DNA from: Filosporella fistucella
Taxonomy: Eukaryota; Ascomycota; Leotiomycetes; Helotiales
Assembly (NCBI GenBank): GCA_030077755.1
Contig: JAQJZZ010000011.1
Coordinates: forward strand, 2,976,001-3,040,000
DNA length: 64,000 nt
Reading direction: 5' to 3'
Position 1 is the first letter of the stretch, and the number at the start of each line of letters is the position of its first letter. Shown here piece after piece: positions 1-11,828 of this stretch. The translations under genes and the position numbers were made by a program. The notes beneath the pieces were generated by a model, which was given only the letters and a program-made list of their open reading frames with translations, did no database searches and was not told the origin of the DNA.

Positions 1-358
1 TCCATGCTCTTAACCTCATATTTCCACATCTTAACTTTTGGTAGTCTCGGCAGTGCAATAGTGTAATACTTAAATAGTAGCTGTCTCAATGGGAGGAAAT
101 TTCCTGCAAGGATCGATGAAATATTGTGCGTTGCAGAGGAATGATGTTCTGAGGGTTGTAAGTTAGCTTTTCATCTTTTCTTCTCCATACCATTTGCACT
201 CTAATCCTCCGTCCTTTTCCTTCTCTGTTTTCCCTTCATGGCCTTCCTCTCCTCTCCCCTCTCTCTAGCAAACATCTTTTTCCACTCTCCCCACGCAAGC
301 CAATCCCATTATATCACATCAAAGCAAAAACCGCAAAACATGAAGAGAAACAAAAGAC
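1..358. other. intergenic, no gene seen
   Basis: Pyrimidine-rich sequence lies downstream of the small secreted protein gene. The single short plus-strand open frame here is low-complexity and looks like chance. It probably contains the 3' untranslated region of the minus-strand gene that follows. Confidence 0.5.
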
Positions 359-876
359 TTACTCCCCATCAGCACACCAACACAAACATTCATAATCATC
401 TACACCCTTACACTTTCCCGTCGGTTTCGGCACCTTACTCGTCGTCGTTGAGATGGAGATAGGTGGTAGTCTCGTAGGTGTAACTAATGTAGGAATAGAG
501 GGAGGGGAGGAAATAGATTTGCTAGAGATTGGGAGCTGGTGGTCGGAACATGGGTCTCGGACGTAGGTTACGCAGCAGTCGTAGGCGCTGGGGTGGGGTT
601 AGTTGGGGTATCTGTTCGAAGAGAGGAGGGAAGGGTGATGGAGGAAGGGGAAGAGGATGAGGGAAGGAAGACATACGCTCCATCTGGGCAATAGGATGTA
701 CAATGAGGTTTCTTGCAGTTATAAATCGTTCCTTCTGATAGTCGTTAGACATGAGTTGAGACAGCGGGGATTAAGGGGAGGTGATAGGGGGAAGTACCGA
801 GTGGTGAAGGTGAAGGTGCAGCAATAGTATTTGTTGCGAGGAAGAAAACTGCTGTGAGGAGGGTTGAGATATGCAT
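359..876 (-). CDS. small cysteine-rich secreted protein (effector-like)
   Basis: Three exons on the minus strand (876-798, 734-677, 587-359) join in phase into 121 codons plus TAA. The introns (63 and 89 nt) have GTACTT and GTATGT donors and CTAAC or ACTAAC branch sites a few bases before CAG. The protein starts with a hydrophobic signal peptide (MHISTLLTAVFFLATNTIAA). The mature part holds ten cysteines: a block with NCKKPHC, SYC and DCC near residues 33-51, a Ser/Thr/Pro-rich linker near 65-100, and a C-terminal block ending ECLCWCADGE. This is the layout of a disulfide-rich secreted protein, possibly an effector or antimicrobial peptide; I recognise no named family. No unspliced frame is long enough to reveal it. 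The even cysteine count, signal peptide and consistent phases argue that it is real. Confidence 0.65.
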
Positions 877-1550
877 TTTGGATTTTGTGTTTTTGATAGA
901 GGATTGTTAACAGAGAGAGATGAAGAAAATAATGGGGGATTGATATGAGATGTAAAGATATAGAGAGAAGGGCTAGTAAATTTATACCTCCAACCCCATC
1001 CCCTCCTACTCTTTCCTTCAGCCCTACAGGCAGCTTGCCCATCCTATCTATCCCTAAATCTCGGTCCGTCTCCCCATTCGTATTTCCTCCTCTCCTCTCT
1101 CCTCCCTCCTCTCCTTCAACTCCGTACCACCCTCTCCATTTTCCCAATCAATTCCTCCTCTCCACCAACGAAAGAAAATTTCAAACACGAGCTGGATAAA
1201 GGAGCTCAGGATAATTTACACAAACAGCCAGTCCGTCCAATAGGTTACAATAAAACATCGCTTAGGTGAGGGAAGAAACGCCATGTGAGGTGAGGTTTGT
1301 GGTTTTTGCTTCCGTCCACAGGTCTTGGCTATGTACGCCTCCGGGTGGAAAGCTGGAATGGAAACGGAAGGCTTGGTGTGGAATGCTATTTTTAGACAGG
1401 GGCGTGATTAAATGTTGCCTTGAAAAAGGATTTTGGGAGAAGGGAGGTGGATTATGGATAGGAGATTGTATACTTGCCGGCTGTTGGTGCGGTATGGAGG
1501 ACTTGGGATTGTGGGACGATGAAGGAGACATTTGTGGTCTGGAGAGTTAG

Positions 1551-1576
1551 TATCACATGATACTAGCATGTGATAT
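1551..1576. repeat. short inverted repeat
   Basis: TATCACATG at 1551-1559 is matched by its reverse complement CATGTGATA at 1568-1576, with an 8-nt loop. It could form a hairpin or a palindromic binding site. No function is shown. Confidence 0.5.
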
Positions 1577-1802
1577 CATTCTCTCTCAATCGTGTTACAA
1601 TAAGAGAATAATCTCACTCAGCCCACGATATAGCGTAACCCTCAGCTCGTCCCTCAAATCGCAAAGTCCGAACAACATCTTCTAAAGTAGCATCGTGACC
1701 AGCAACCATATAATTGTAGGAATGTAACTTCATTTGTGCAACAACTACCCCAGAATCTATTTTAGGAAGCATGAAAACTAGCGAGCGAAATCATTCGCGC
1801 AA

Positions 1803-1823
1803 GAATTATCAACATGATAATTC
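1803..1823. repeat. perfect 9-bp hairpin
   Basis: GAATTATCA, a 3-nt loop ACA, then TGATAATTC. The stem is perfect. It lies inside the coding-like debris on the minus strand. Confidence 0.5.
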
Positions 1824-3868
1824 GGGAGACGAGACTCGCTGCAATAAAAAGTAAATGAAGAAAAGCCAGATGGGATATAAGCAATGCCTAAAGAAGACAT
1901 CGCTTGCTCGGATGAGAACTCCGTGCCGCTTATGATGAGATTTCGGAATTAGGTAGTCCATATAATCTGGAATATACTTTGCAGCAACGACGAAACAGAA
2001 TATTGAAAGAACGGTGCGATAACGAGAAAGAAGATGCGGAGAATCACTCTTGAAAAGGGAGATCTGATCACGACGATAGACCCTCCTTTCTTGTGGTCAA
2101 ATTCCGACGCTATATCGTGATCTGAGATCCACTTCCGGTATGCCAGGAGGGTAAAAGACTATTTCTTAGCAGCAAACTCTCTGAATCCTTCGTGTCCTTT
2201 GGTAACAAGAAGTCGAATGATGAGAGGGAAAACTTACTCTTTCATCCCATCAATATTGCCTTTGTCACCTTAAAAAGATCGGCTCTAAAACACCTCCTCG
2301 TCTCAATACTCCATCATTCCCAGTATATAATTCAGTAGTAACAGCTCAAGACCCCACATTCCGACAAAATTCCAACAAAACACACTGGCCCGCAAATTCT
2401 CCCGTAGACTAAACTCAATCTCCAAACGTCAATATTTCCAGGTCGGTCAGAGCCGTTGTAGCCGGGTCCCCGAGGAGGAAAGCCGCCACATCTATTTTCC
2501 AAGCCCAAGCAAAGCAAACTATCTGAACTCTGCTACAATCCTACATACAAAACACAACTGCCGTGAAACTCTCATCGCTCAGAGCTGCAAGTTCGCAGCA
2601 CGGCAGCATAAAACCGAACTACCAACACGCCCATCTCCGCCTACAATTTCTCCTTCGGCAAATGCGATGTCGTGAATTGCCGAAGGAAGAATCCCGTGAT
2701 GCGTCAGGAAGGCAAGTGACACTGATTCGAATGTATGTGGTGACGAGGGACTCGTGGAATGGAAACGCTCAGATACGATACACAACTGCCAACGAGCCAG
2801 GCATAGATTTATCTGCATCATCACTCATGCACATCGCAGCATCATCCATCCAGATCCATAATATCAATGCCTGTCCCATATCAGCCTTCACGGACAGTCC
2901 AATCTGTGGATCTAGAAACAGCCACTTCTCCCCCGATTCAAATCCACCCCGCCACAAATCGCGGGGTCAGTCTCCATTATTCCCATCTCCTCGTGAATAT
3001 GTGCTCGGTACAATAATTTCCCCCCGTGTGCCTTTTGATGTCCACGTAAAGTGTAGGACATATTTCGACAATCTAAGGAATAGAATCCTAGATCACATCG
3101 TTCCCAGACCCGGTCCCAAATTCCGAAATGCATCTGCCGCTGCCCGCTGCCATCACATCCCCAGCATAATCATGTCATGTCAACCCTGGTTCCCAGACCC
3201 AATTCTTAGATCTGAACCCAGCTGAACGGCGAGAAGCAGGTGGGGCTCAGTCTGACAGCTACTAGTCTCAGTTGTCGCTGACATCGTGCTTCAATTCGCC
3301 AGCGCTTCTGTAGAGAGATGTTCGGCAGCTGTCTCATACGCCCATTTGCGTCCCTCCCCGATAGGAAAGTCATAGGTGAGTGTGTACTCCGTACGGGGAG
3401 TGGGGTGGAGTCTAGTGTACACAAGCAGAGTTTCGGTGCATCTATTTCGTTTTCTGAGTTGAAACTTCAGGACAAAGTTGCGCGGCGTGCTTGTTTGGCC
3501 TGGTGAGGTTTTTCTTGGAGTGGGACTACATGCCGTGTTTGTGTGCTGTGCCGTGTGCGAGACGCGGGGCAAGGTAATATATTTGAGTGCTTCTATCCGC
3601 ACGGGTTGGAAGATTTGCCAGGCCGAAGGAGGGGCAGTTCTTTATTGCATTGCATCTTTCTGTTCGATTTGATTATATCTGTCTCGATTGTGCGCAAGTG
3701 CTCAATTGTGCTCATTCAGAGGGTTGCCGAAAATTGTTCTATATATACTTTGCGAGTCGAGGACACACTAGTGCCTTCATTGGATTTTGGAAACACCACC
3801 GAAGAGGGATTGGGAACCGTATAGACAGGAGGAATTGAACCCACTTCATACAAAGAAAAACAGTCACC

Positions 3869-5688
3869 ATGGCATCTTCGACTCTCCTCTCACTTCTCCT
3901 CCAAAATTGGCCTGCAGTGCTGGGTGTAGCTTTCACAGCATACGTCCTATCCAACTATTTCAACCGTGGACTGAACAAATATCCTGGGCCATTCCTCGCC
4001 TCTCTCACAGACTGGTGGCGGTTCTGGATAGTGTACAAACGAAGGCCAGAGGTCGAGCATATCCGGCTTCATGAGAAATATGGAGATGTGGTACGATTGG
4101 GTCCAAACGATTTGAGCTTCTCGGATCCGAAAGCATTGAAGACGATATATGGCTTGAATAAAGGATTTGTGAAGGTAGGTGCTTCATTCATATATACTGA
4201 AAAACAGAGAAGGAGGAAAGGAAAAATCAAAAGTGATAAATGGTAAACCAAAGACAAGAAAGGCTGACAGCAGAACAGTCCGAATTCTACCCTGTCCAGC
4301 AATCGGTTGCAGGAGGCCATCGTCTTCCCTCACTCTTCAGTACAACCTCTGAGCCTTTCCACGCTCAACTTCGGCGGAGCGTCAACAGTGCCTTTAGCAT
4401 GTCCACACTCATTCAATATGAGCCATTCGTTGATAGTACCACCGAATTATTCCTGCAAAAGACCGAACAATTCTATGTCGATACAGGTAGTGCTTGCAAT
4501 TTTTCCAGATGGCTGCAGTTCTACGCCTTCGACGTTATTGGTGAGATGACGTACTCGAAAAGACATGGGTTTGTGGAGGACAATAAGGATGTGGATGGAA
4601 TTGTACAGTATATATCAAATTTGTTTGATTATGTTGCACCAGTAAGTTTGTTCAATATCCCAGTTAGGATTGACTGACGGGAATAGATTGGCCAAATACC
4701 TCTGCTCGATCTTTTCCTTCTCAAGAACCCTATATATTTGACACTGTCGAAATACGGATTTATTGATGCGACGATGCCTGTTGCCCGTTTCGCCCAGCAA
4801 AGAATGGCAGAACGGTTCCCGAAAAATTCGGAGAAAGAAATATTACCTTCTACGGAACCTGTCAAGAATTCTTCGCAGCCAGATCTCCTCTCGAAGTTCA
4901 TCCAAGCCAAGACCGATAGACCAGAATTTATGAACGATTCGCTTGTCATGACCATGGCAGTCAGCATGGCTTTTGCAGGCTCAGAAACGACTGCCATATC
5001 CTTGTCATCAGTATTTTATTACTTGTTGAAGAATCCAAGATGCATGCAGGAATTGTATAAAGAGCTTGACGAGACAGCTAGGAAAGGTGGATTCAAGGAT
5101 ACGGAGAATGGACTTGTGACTTGGACTGAAAGCCAGAATTTGACGTATCTTGATGCTTGTATTAAGGAATCATTCAGAATGCATCCTGCCCCTGGACTGC
5201 CACTTGAGAGAATCGTACCTCCACAAGGAGCTGAAATTGCGGGCCATTTCGTGAAGGGAGGGACAATCGTCGGGTGCTCAGCTTGGGTAATCCATCGACG
5301 AAAAGATGTATTCGGAGATGATGTTGAGGTTTTCAGACCAGAAAGGTGGTTAGTAGATGAAAGTAAAAATCAAGAAGAGGAGGAGAAGAGAATTAAAGAA
5401 ATGAGCGGGGTAATGCTGCAGTTCGGTATGGGTGCTAGGACGTGCATTGGAAAGAACATTAGCTTGATGGAAATGTATAAGTTGGTACCTACCGTATTGA
5501 GAAGATTCGAGGTTAGTTTTCCTGCAAGGTTGTTCTAACACTGTTGCTGATCCTGATCACTATAGGTCCAATTGGAAGATCCCTCAAAGGAATGGACGGT
5601 ACACAATGCATGGTTCGTTCGTCAGCTGAACTTTCGGACAACGTTCCAGAGGCGGGAACTTGTGCAACCTACTGCAAACCCCTCTTGA
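3869..5688 (+). CDS. cytochrome P450 monooxygenase
   Basis: Four exons (3869-4174, 4279-4641, 4687-5511, 5566-5688) give 538 residues in phase. An N-terminal membrane anchor (about residues 7-30) is followed by a proline hinge (YPGPF). The I-helix oxygen-binding motif AGSETT is near residue 320, the K-helix ExxR is present as KESFRMHP near 383, then FRPERW, and the haem loop FGMGARTCIGK with the ligand cysteine near 475. All P450 signatures are intact, so a microsomal haem-thiolate monooxygenase is secure. The overall pattern resembles pisatin-demethylase/benzoate-hydroxylase-type fungal P450s, but the substrate is not predictable from the sequence. Intron 1 (104 nt) is the longest of the three. 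The gene stands alone between two gene-poor stretches. Confidence 0.93.
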
Positions 5689-6490
5689 TAAGCGCATGGA
5701 CCGGAGTTTGATTTTGATATTCCCATTCCCAGGTCAGCATTTTGAGCGTCCATAGCAAATATAGCAATTCGTCACAGTTGTCCAGGTCCACTTGCAATAT
5801 GGAATATACTTTTCATAAGTACCTCCACTCTGGGTTCTTTGCGCCGTATCCGTAATCGTGTCGCATATCGCCAGCTGTCCAGATCCACTTGCAATATAAA
5901 TTATACTTTTCACAAGTTCCTTCACTGAGTTATTTACGCCGTATCCGTAACCGTGTTGCACATCGCCAGCTTGCCCTACCCGTACAGAGACGAACCTAGC
6001 CTCAAGTGATTGATCGTATGAAACATTACCAATCCCAGAGCTTCTAGATTCTCCCACGTGATCTGTATTTCGGGTCAGTCAGAAGCCGAGACCACCACTG
6101 ACATCAGACCATGTCACACTCATCAATATCTAATAGAGCTTGTTTCGACCTCGACTTGTTCAACGTGGCTAGCTGGAGCTTATTTCGATGAATCGGGGTA
6201 GTCACCGTCAGTGAGGAGGCTGTGTACCTGTGCTGGCTGATTTCAACACGATTAATTGGTGGTGGAAACGGAAAAAGAACGACGGGGCTGAAAGTGAGGG
6301 GAACAATCCGTGGAATGAAGAGACAAACGGAATGTATGATTGCAGTTGATGGCAAGCATAGTACGGCAGGACGCTGGTACTTATAGATCGCGCGGGCCAC
6401 TTGTGTACCTGAAATTCGTCAAAAGCGCTCAAACTCTCTCAAGTTTTACACCATTTCTCACTTTTAATTGGCTGAAGTAAACGAATCGTG
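5689..6490. other. intergenic, holds a tandem duplication
   Basis: Spacer between the P450 and the cupredoxin gene. It contains the imperfect 97-bp tandem duplication described separately, which lies within a minus-strand frame (5734-6057) that lacks an ATG and has a stop just upstream. The rest is probably the promoter of the downstream gene. Confidence 0.5.
5776..5967. repeat. imperfect tandem repeat, two units of about 97 bp
   Basis: Unit 1 (5776-5872) and unit 2 (5873-5967) share long blocks such as CCACTTGCAATAT, CGCCGTATCCGTAA and CATATCGCCAGC or CACATCGCCAGC. They differ by scattered substitutions and a 2-bp indel. The start of a third unit (AGCTTG) follows. The duplication lies between genes. 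Confidence 0.75.
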
Positions 6491-7339
6491 ATGTTTGTAA
6501 CGCTCCTTTCTGTGCTTGGAGTCGCGGCAGCTGTGAACGCTGCCAGTGTCATATCAATTGACGTGGGAGAAAATGGTCTGGTCTTCAAGCCCGATTCTGT
6601 GTCTGCAAACATTGGGGATACGTATGTGTTCTAGCTGAGTGAATCAGGGTCCTGACTGACATAATTGCAAGACTCGCATTCCATTTCTACAGTGGCAGTG
6701 GTCCAGGACACAGTGTGATAGCCGGTACGCTCGAAAAGCCATGCAATCCCGCCACAGGCGGATTCTACTCTGATTTCCACCAGGGTAGTAGCAAAGGAGT
6801 AAGATACTTCTTCCTGCTGCAGATCATGATAGCTGACTAAATAGGAAACAACTTTCCTCGTCAATGTTACCTCTAAGGATCCGATCTGGTTCTATTGTGG
6901 TGTTGGTTCTCATTGCTCCAAGGGCATGGCCGGTGTTGTGAACCCTCCTTCTGGAAAATCGATCTCCGATTATCAGAAAGCTGCAACAGGTGCAACTGTG
7001 GTCGTACCTGCAGGTCTTTCTGGTGGGGTTCTCACCACTACGTCAGAGTCTGATGACGATACAACGACTGCGGCACCTGCTTCCACGAGTGCCTCTGCCG
7101 TGAGCGCATCGACGACAGTGGTAAGTACAACTGGTACTTCAAATGGAACCCCCGTGGTTGGATCGTCCACAGTTTCTTCCACTGTTCGAGCGAGTACAAC
7201 TGGAAGTTCGGCATCTTCAGCAACTTCTGGAACCGCAGCGGCTACGACTTCTCCAAGCGGCGCTGGACAAAATAAAGAGCTATCTATTGTTGTTGGATTA
7301 TGCGTGGTAATCGGAGGCTTGGTTGCTCTGATGGGTTGA
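6491..7339 (+). CDS. extracellular cupredoxin-domain, serine/threonine-rich GPI-like protein
   Basis: Three exons (6491-6621, 6672-6798, 6845-7339), 250 residues. It begins with a signal peptide (MFVTLLSVLGVAAAVNA). A single cupredoxin-like domain spans about residues 20-135. Visible are the GPGHSVIAG segment, the cysteine in EKPCNPATGGFYSDF, and the FYCGVGSHCSKGMAGVVNP block, which carries the usual Cys/His/Met positions of this fungal family. A Ser/Thr/Ala-rich stalk (about 160-225) and a hydrophobic C-terminus (LSIVVGLCVVIGGLVALMG) follow, consistent with GPI anchoring at the cell surface or wall. Members are known as extracellular serine-rich proteins; the copper ligands may be only partly kept. 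The role is probably at the wall or in host contact, which is inference. Confidence 0.85.
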
Positions 7340-7733
7340 GACTGTAATGAGTTGATATTTGAGAGCGAGTGATAACTTTATCGTGGAATAATGAAGGGAG
7401 TCTGTAGGAACGCGTTGGAAGACGAGGATCTGAAATTGTACAAAGCAACAACTGAGTTGAAAATGGAATGATTTGAGAACCTGACAATCTGAGAAACCTG
7501 CTCCTGTTTAGCTTTGCAAACATTGATCACGCAGTTGATCTTCTAGGTTGAGAAGAAGGTGTTGATGTAAAAGGATGGTGTAACTGTTTCGGTGCAATGA
7601 CTCGACTCCCAATTTTTGACTCCTCAGTCGATCTCGTGACTCACAACCCCACCAAGAAATTTCGACCCAAAACCCATAAAGACTCATCCCACCAGCGAAA
7701 ACAAATCTCCTCCTCAATACACACAACGCAATC
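7340..7733. other. intergenic, promoter of lysyl-tRNA synthetase gene
   Basis: Spacer between co-oriented genes. I see no gene in it. Confidence 0.5.
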
Positions 7734-9693
7734 ATGGCGGACGAAGCAAGCTCGTCCGCGCCTACGGAGCCAATGGCCAATCTTCATCTCGACGAAGTCA
7801 CTGGTGAAAAGGTTTCCAAGTCAGAATTGAAGAAGCGTCAGAAGCAACGCCAAAAGGAAGAGGAGAAGCGCAAGAGAGAAGCTGCAGCGCCACCAAAGCC
7901 CGTAGTTGCTAAGAAGTCAAACGCTGAGGCTGATGAGAAGGAGTTAAATCCCAATGTACATCTATATCTCCAAAAACTTTCAATGCGGGGTACTGACAGC
8001 GGGGTAGCAATATTTCGAGATTCGATCCCGTACAATCAACAAGCTTCGTCAGACCAAGAATCCAAATCCATATCCTCACAAGTTCCAAGTCAACTATAAT
8101 CTCAAGAAGTTTGTGGAGGACTACGGCTCTCTCAAGTCAGGAGAATACAAGAAGGAGACCGAGATACGAGTTGGTGCCAGAATCTACAACAAGCGTGCGT
8201 CTGGAAACAAGCTTGTATTCTATGATGTCCGCACAGAAGGTGTCAAGGTGCAAATTATGTGCCAGGCTCAGGAAGTGAAGGAAGGTGGTGTGCCATTTGA
8301 GCAACAGCATGAACATTTACGCCGAGGTGATATTATTGGCATAGTTGGATACCCAGGACGAACGGCGCCAAAGAGCAAGATTGAGAAGGGAGAGGAAGGA
8401 GAATTGTCAATCTTTGCGACAGAAATCATCCTTTTAACGCCATGTTTACATCAACTTCCAGACGAGTATTATGGTTTCAAGGACCAGGAGCAAAGACATC
8501 GCAAGCGTTATCTTGATCTGATCATGAACGATCCTACACGAAATGTCTTCTTGACTCGATCTAAGATGATTACGTATATCCGCAAGTACTTCGATGAGCA
8601 GGATTTCGTCGAGGTCGAGACGCCAATGATGAACCCGATTGCTGGAGGGGCAACTGCTAAGCCTTTTGTGACTCACCACAACGATCTGAATATGGACATG
8701 TTCATGCGAGTTGCACCTGAGCTGTATCTCAAGATGCTTGTTGTTGGAGGTCTTAACAGAGTTTACGAGATGGGGCGCCAATTCCGTAATGAGGGCATCG
8801 ATTTGACCCACAACCCGGAATTTACCACCTGCGAGTTCTATATGGCTTATGCCGATGTCTACGATATCATGGACATGACCGAAGAGCTTGTCTCTGGTTT
8901 AGTCAAGCATGTTACTGGCGGTACCGTTACCAAGTTCCATACCCAGCATGGAGAGGAATATGAAGTCAACTGGGCAGCTCCATGGAGACGAGTAGAGATG
9001 ATTCCAGCACTCGAGGAGGCGACCGGCGAGAAGTTCCCGCCGGGAGACCAACTTCACACACAAGAGACAAATGAGTTTTTCAAGCGTGTTCTGAAGAAGA
9101 TGAAGGTGGAGTGTTCACCACCTCTCACCAACGCTCGAATGCTCGACAAGTTGGTCGGTGAGTTTATTGAGGAGACCTGCGTAAACCCCACCTTCATCAC
9201 TGGCCACCCTCAAATGATGTCCCCACTCGCCAAGTACCATCGTGACAACCCAGGACTTTGCGAGCGATTCGAGGCTTTCGTTTGCAAGAAGGAGATCGTC
9301 AATGCTTATACTGAGTTGAACGACCCATTTGACCAACGTCTTCGTTTCGAAGAGCAGGCCAGACAAAAGGATCAAGGTGACGACGAGGCACAAATGATTG
9401 ACGAGAACTTCTGCCAATCTCTTGAATTCGGATTACCACCTACAGGTGGCTGGGGAATGGGTATCGATCGTCTAGTCATGTTCTTGACCGACAATTACAG
9501 TATCAAGGAAGTCCTTGCATTCCCATTTATGAAGGAAGACGTCAGTATGAAGAAGGAGAAGTTGGCTGCGGAGGAAGTAGGAATTCAACCATTGGCGGAG
9601 GAGGGAATACGTATGTCTTCTCCTACGCTTCTGTCTCTAGGAGCTCTGGCTTTAGGTGGACTTTTGCTAATTCGGTATTTAGCTCATAAGTAG
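7734..9693 (+). CDS. KRS1: lysyl-tRNA synthetase, cytosolic (class II)
   Basis: Charges tRNA-Lys with lysine. Exon 1 (7734-7955) encodes a lysine-rich, charged N-terminal extension. After a 52-nt intron (7956-8007) the exon enters the OB-fold anticodon-binding domain ([20 protein letters not shown] region). The class II catalytic core follows: motif 2 ([13 protein letters not shown], then [14 protein letters not shown]) and motif 3 ([15 protein letters not shown]). A 72-nt sequence at 9611-9682 looks like a third intron (GTATGT donor, TGCTAAT branch, TTTAG acceptor). Splicing gives a 611-residue protein ending EEGIPHK. Retention stays in frame to the same stop (635 residues) and adds a hydrophobic C-terminal tail. 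It is convergent with COX15. Confidence 0.96.
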
Positions 9694-9950
9694 ATGCTGC
9701 ACCCTGACTGCCTGTAACGGGATATGACGATATGCTTTGCGGCACACGGTTTGAGGTGCGCAGACGATGTTCTGGCGATGATTACAGGTTCAGATATGAT
9801 TCATAGAACGAAAGAAGTAAAAATTTGATGGGAGTTGCGATTCTTGCCATTGTGTTAGGCGTGACTCAGGTATCTATCTAATGCTTTGCTGTGATAAGCC
9901 GCTAAAGTACATTCATACATCCGACATATTTACACATGAGAGCGTTCTAC

Positions 9951-11535
9951 TCATACACTTAGACTCGGTGGTCCAGCTCTCTTCAACGCGCTCAAATCGG
10001 CCTTGAAAGCTTGTCGTCCAAGACCGATCTGGTGCGACCCAGCTCCACTTACGGCAGCTGCTTGCTTCACTCTCTGTTGTACTAATTTAAGTGTTCGCTT
10101 TGGGATCCATACTCTGCTACCTAGCAAGAGTGTCCCGCTGAGGAGCGCAATACTGCCTGCCTGATGCGCTGATGCCAGCGGGATAGGGACAAGATATATG
10201 AGCGTGCTGATTCCAAGTGCAACTTGGAGCATAAGTAAATGCACTACTCCCAACATTCCTTTCCGAGCGGCATTTGGCATTGCACCTTTTACTCTCCCAT
10301 TGAAGCGCGTGTAAGCCCATAATGAGAGAATGACTGTGAAAGTAGTTGTAGCTAAAGCACGGTGGTTCAATTGCACCGTCGATGGATTCTCTAGCATATT
10401 GCGCCAGAATAAATCGCTCTTGTCCTCCTTTCTGCTGTAGAATGGATCCATGAGCTCTGATTTCGGTGGATGGAGTCCTGTACCCATGCGTGGAAATTCA
10501 TTGTAGATAAGTCCGGCATCCAGCCCTGCTACCAGGCCACCAGACATAGCAGTTATGAATACCAGTGCCGTGAGACCGGCTACTGATTTGCGGAAGAAGG
10601 AGAGGGTTGGACCAGAAAGGTGTGTGAGTTGCGTCAGAGCACGAGATGGATGTGATAGGAGCGCATTGGTGCGGAGGATAGCCAGGCCATTCCACAACAT
10701 TGCAGTGTAGCAAACAAATGCTGCTCCAAGATGCGCAGTAAGTCTGTATTGGGAGACTCTTGGATGGCTGCCCGGCGCGAAAAGATCATCTTTCAGTCCA
10801 CTCTTCACCATATACCATCCAAGTACTCCTTGTCCTGCAATCAAGCCTGATATGCCTAGTAACCGCAGAGCCATGTTCCCAGATACCTTTCTGCGAGATA
10901 CGAAATAAATAGCTGGGAGCACGAACGAGAGACCAACAAATCGACCCCAAAGACGATGGCCCCATTCCATGTAATAGATTTTCTTGAATTCTTCGAGGGT
11001 CATATGCGGATTTAAAAGCTTGAATTCGGGAGAGGCGCGGTATTTCTGGAATTCGGAGTCCCAGTCTGCGGCAGAGAGGGGTGGTAAGGAGCCTGTTACT
11101 GGGCGCCATTCCGTGATGCTGAGACTACTTTTTGTGAGCTTTGGCATTAGATCAAGAGGAATACACATACCCCGACTCCGTCAACCGTGTCAAGCCCCCA
11201 AATACAACTATTCCAAACACACTTGCTGCTGAGCCTAACAGCCAGTATGCGACAGTATTTGAAGATGTCTCCGGAAAGAAGGAGGGCTTCTTTGGTATGA
11301 CTCTCTCTGTCTCCGTACTTATAGTCTCGCTCAATGAGCTCAACGGTGATTTCCTGGCTGCAACATTTTTTGGAAAAGTTATAGAGCTGCTGTTGAATCT
11401 AATGGTGCGGGAGACATTCGCCTTAATCGGAAGCTTGAGGGTCGTGGGACGAGTCTTGAGGCATTGGTGACAGACGAAGAAATCCCTTGATAGACGTGGA
11501 GCTGCTCTTCGCAGCCCTGGAAATATTGAGGCCAT
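9951..11535 (-). CDS. COX15: COX15, haem A synthase of mitochondria
   Basis: Two exons (11535-11171 and 11124-9951), 512 residues, joined by a 46-nt intron (GTATGT donor) inside the conserved GGLTRLTESG/LSITEW block. The start ATG at 11535 gives an Arg/Ser-rich mitochondrial presequence (MASIFPGLRRAAPRLSRDFF). Family blocks include EFKKIYYMEWGHRLWGR with its haem-ligand histidine, RLTAHLGAAF, LNHRALATTT and the C-terminal SAHQAGSIALL segment, with about eight membrane helices. COX15 converts haem O to haem A for cytochrome c oxidase in the inner membrane. It is divergent from the SLC35-like transporter gene, with a 293-bp shared spacer. Confidence 0.95.
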
Positions 11536-11828
11536 CGAGTTGGTGACTTGGTTAGTAAATTGAGATTCAAGAAGTGGTTCGATTCGTAGATATTTCGATT
11601 TCGACTCTTGAAGATTAGCTAAGCAGGGGAAAATGCCGGGCTTGGCGTGAAATGTGGCCGATGTCTGACATTTTATTTCGGGAGCATCGCGAGTGGGTGT
11701 GGAATACGAGAGTACGCGCAACCTGTTGACATTGAGTTGACATAAAACTCCAAGAGGATTTCCTTTTCCACACAACGACGTGATACTACCCTTGAAAAAA
11801 TACTCCCAATGCGAATCTCATAGAACTC

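Larger units (their letters stand above)
877..3868. other. long intergenic region with coding-like debris
   Basis: Three kilobases without a gene I can support. It holds a polypyrimidine leader next to the secreted-protein gene, two short inverted repeats (1551-1576 and 1803-1823) and several coding-looking minus-strand stretches between about 1614 and 2330 that do not join into an intact gene. A 220-codon plus-strand frame at 2563-3225 starts with GTG and shows no domain. The last part is the promoter of the P450, with a TATA-like stretch near 3740. Confidence 0.4.

Noticed and set aside
1266..1550. 94-codon plus-strand frame
   Set aside because: Trp/Gly/Cys-rich composition from G-rich DNA, an equal-length frame on the other strand, no signal or homology feel.
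2563..3225. 220-codon plus-strand open frame
   Set aside because: It starts with GTG, overlaps several equally long minus-strand frames, and the product has no signal, domain or plausible composition. Treated as chance.
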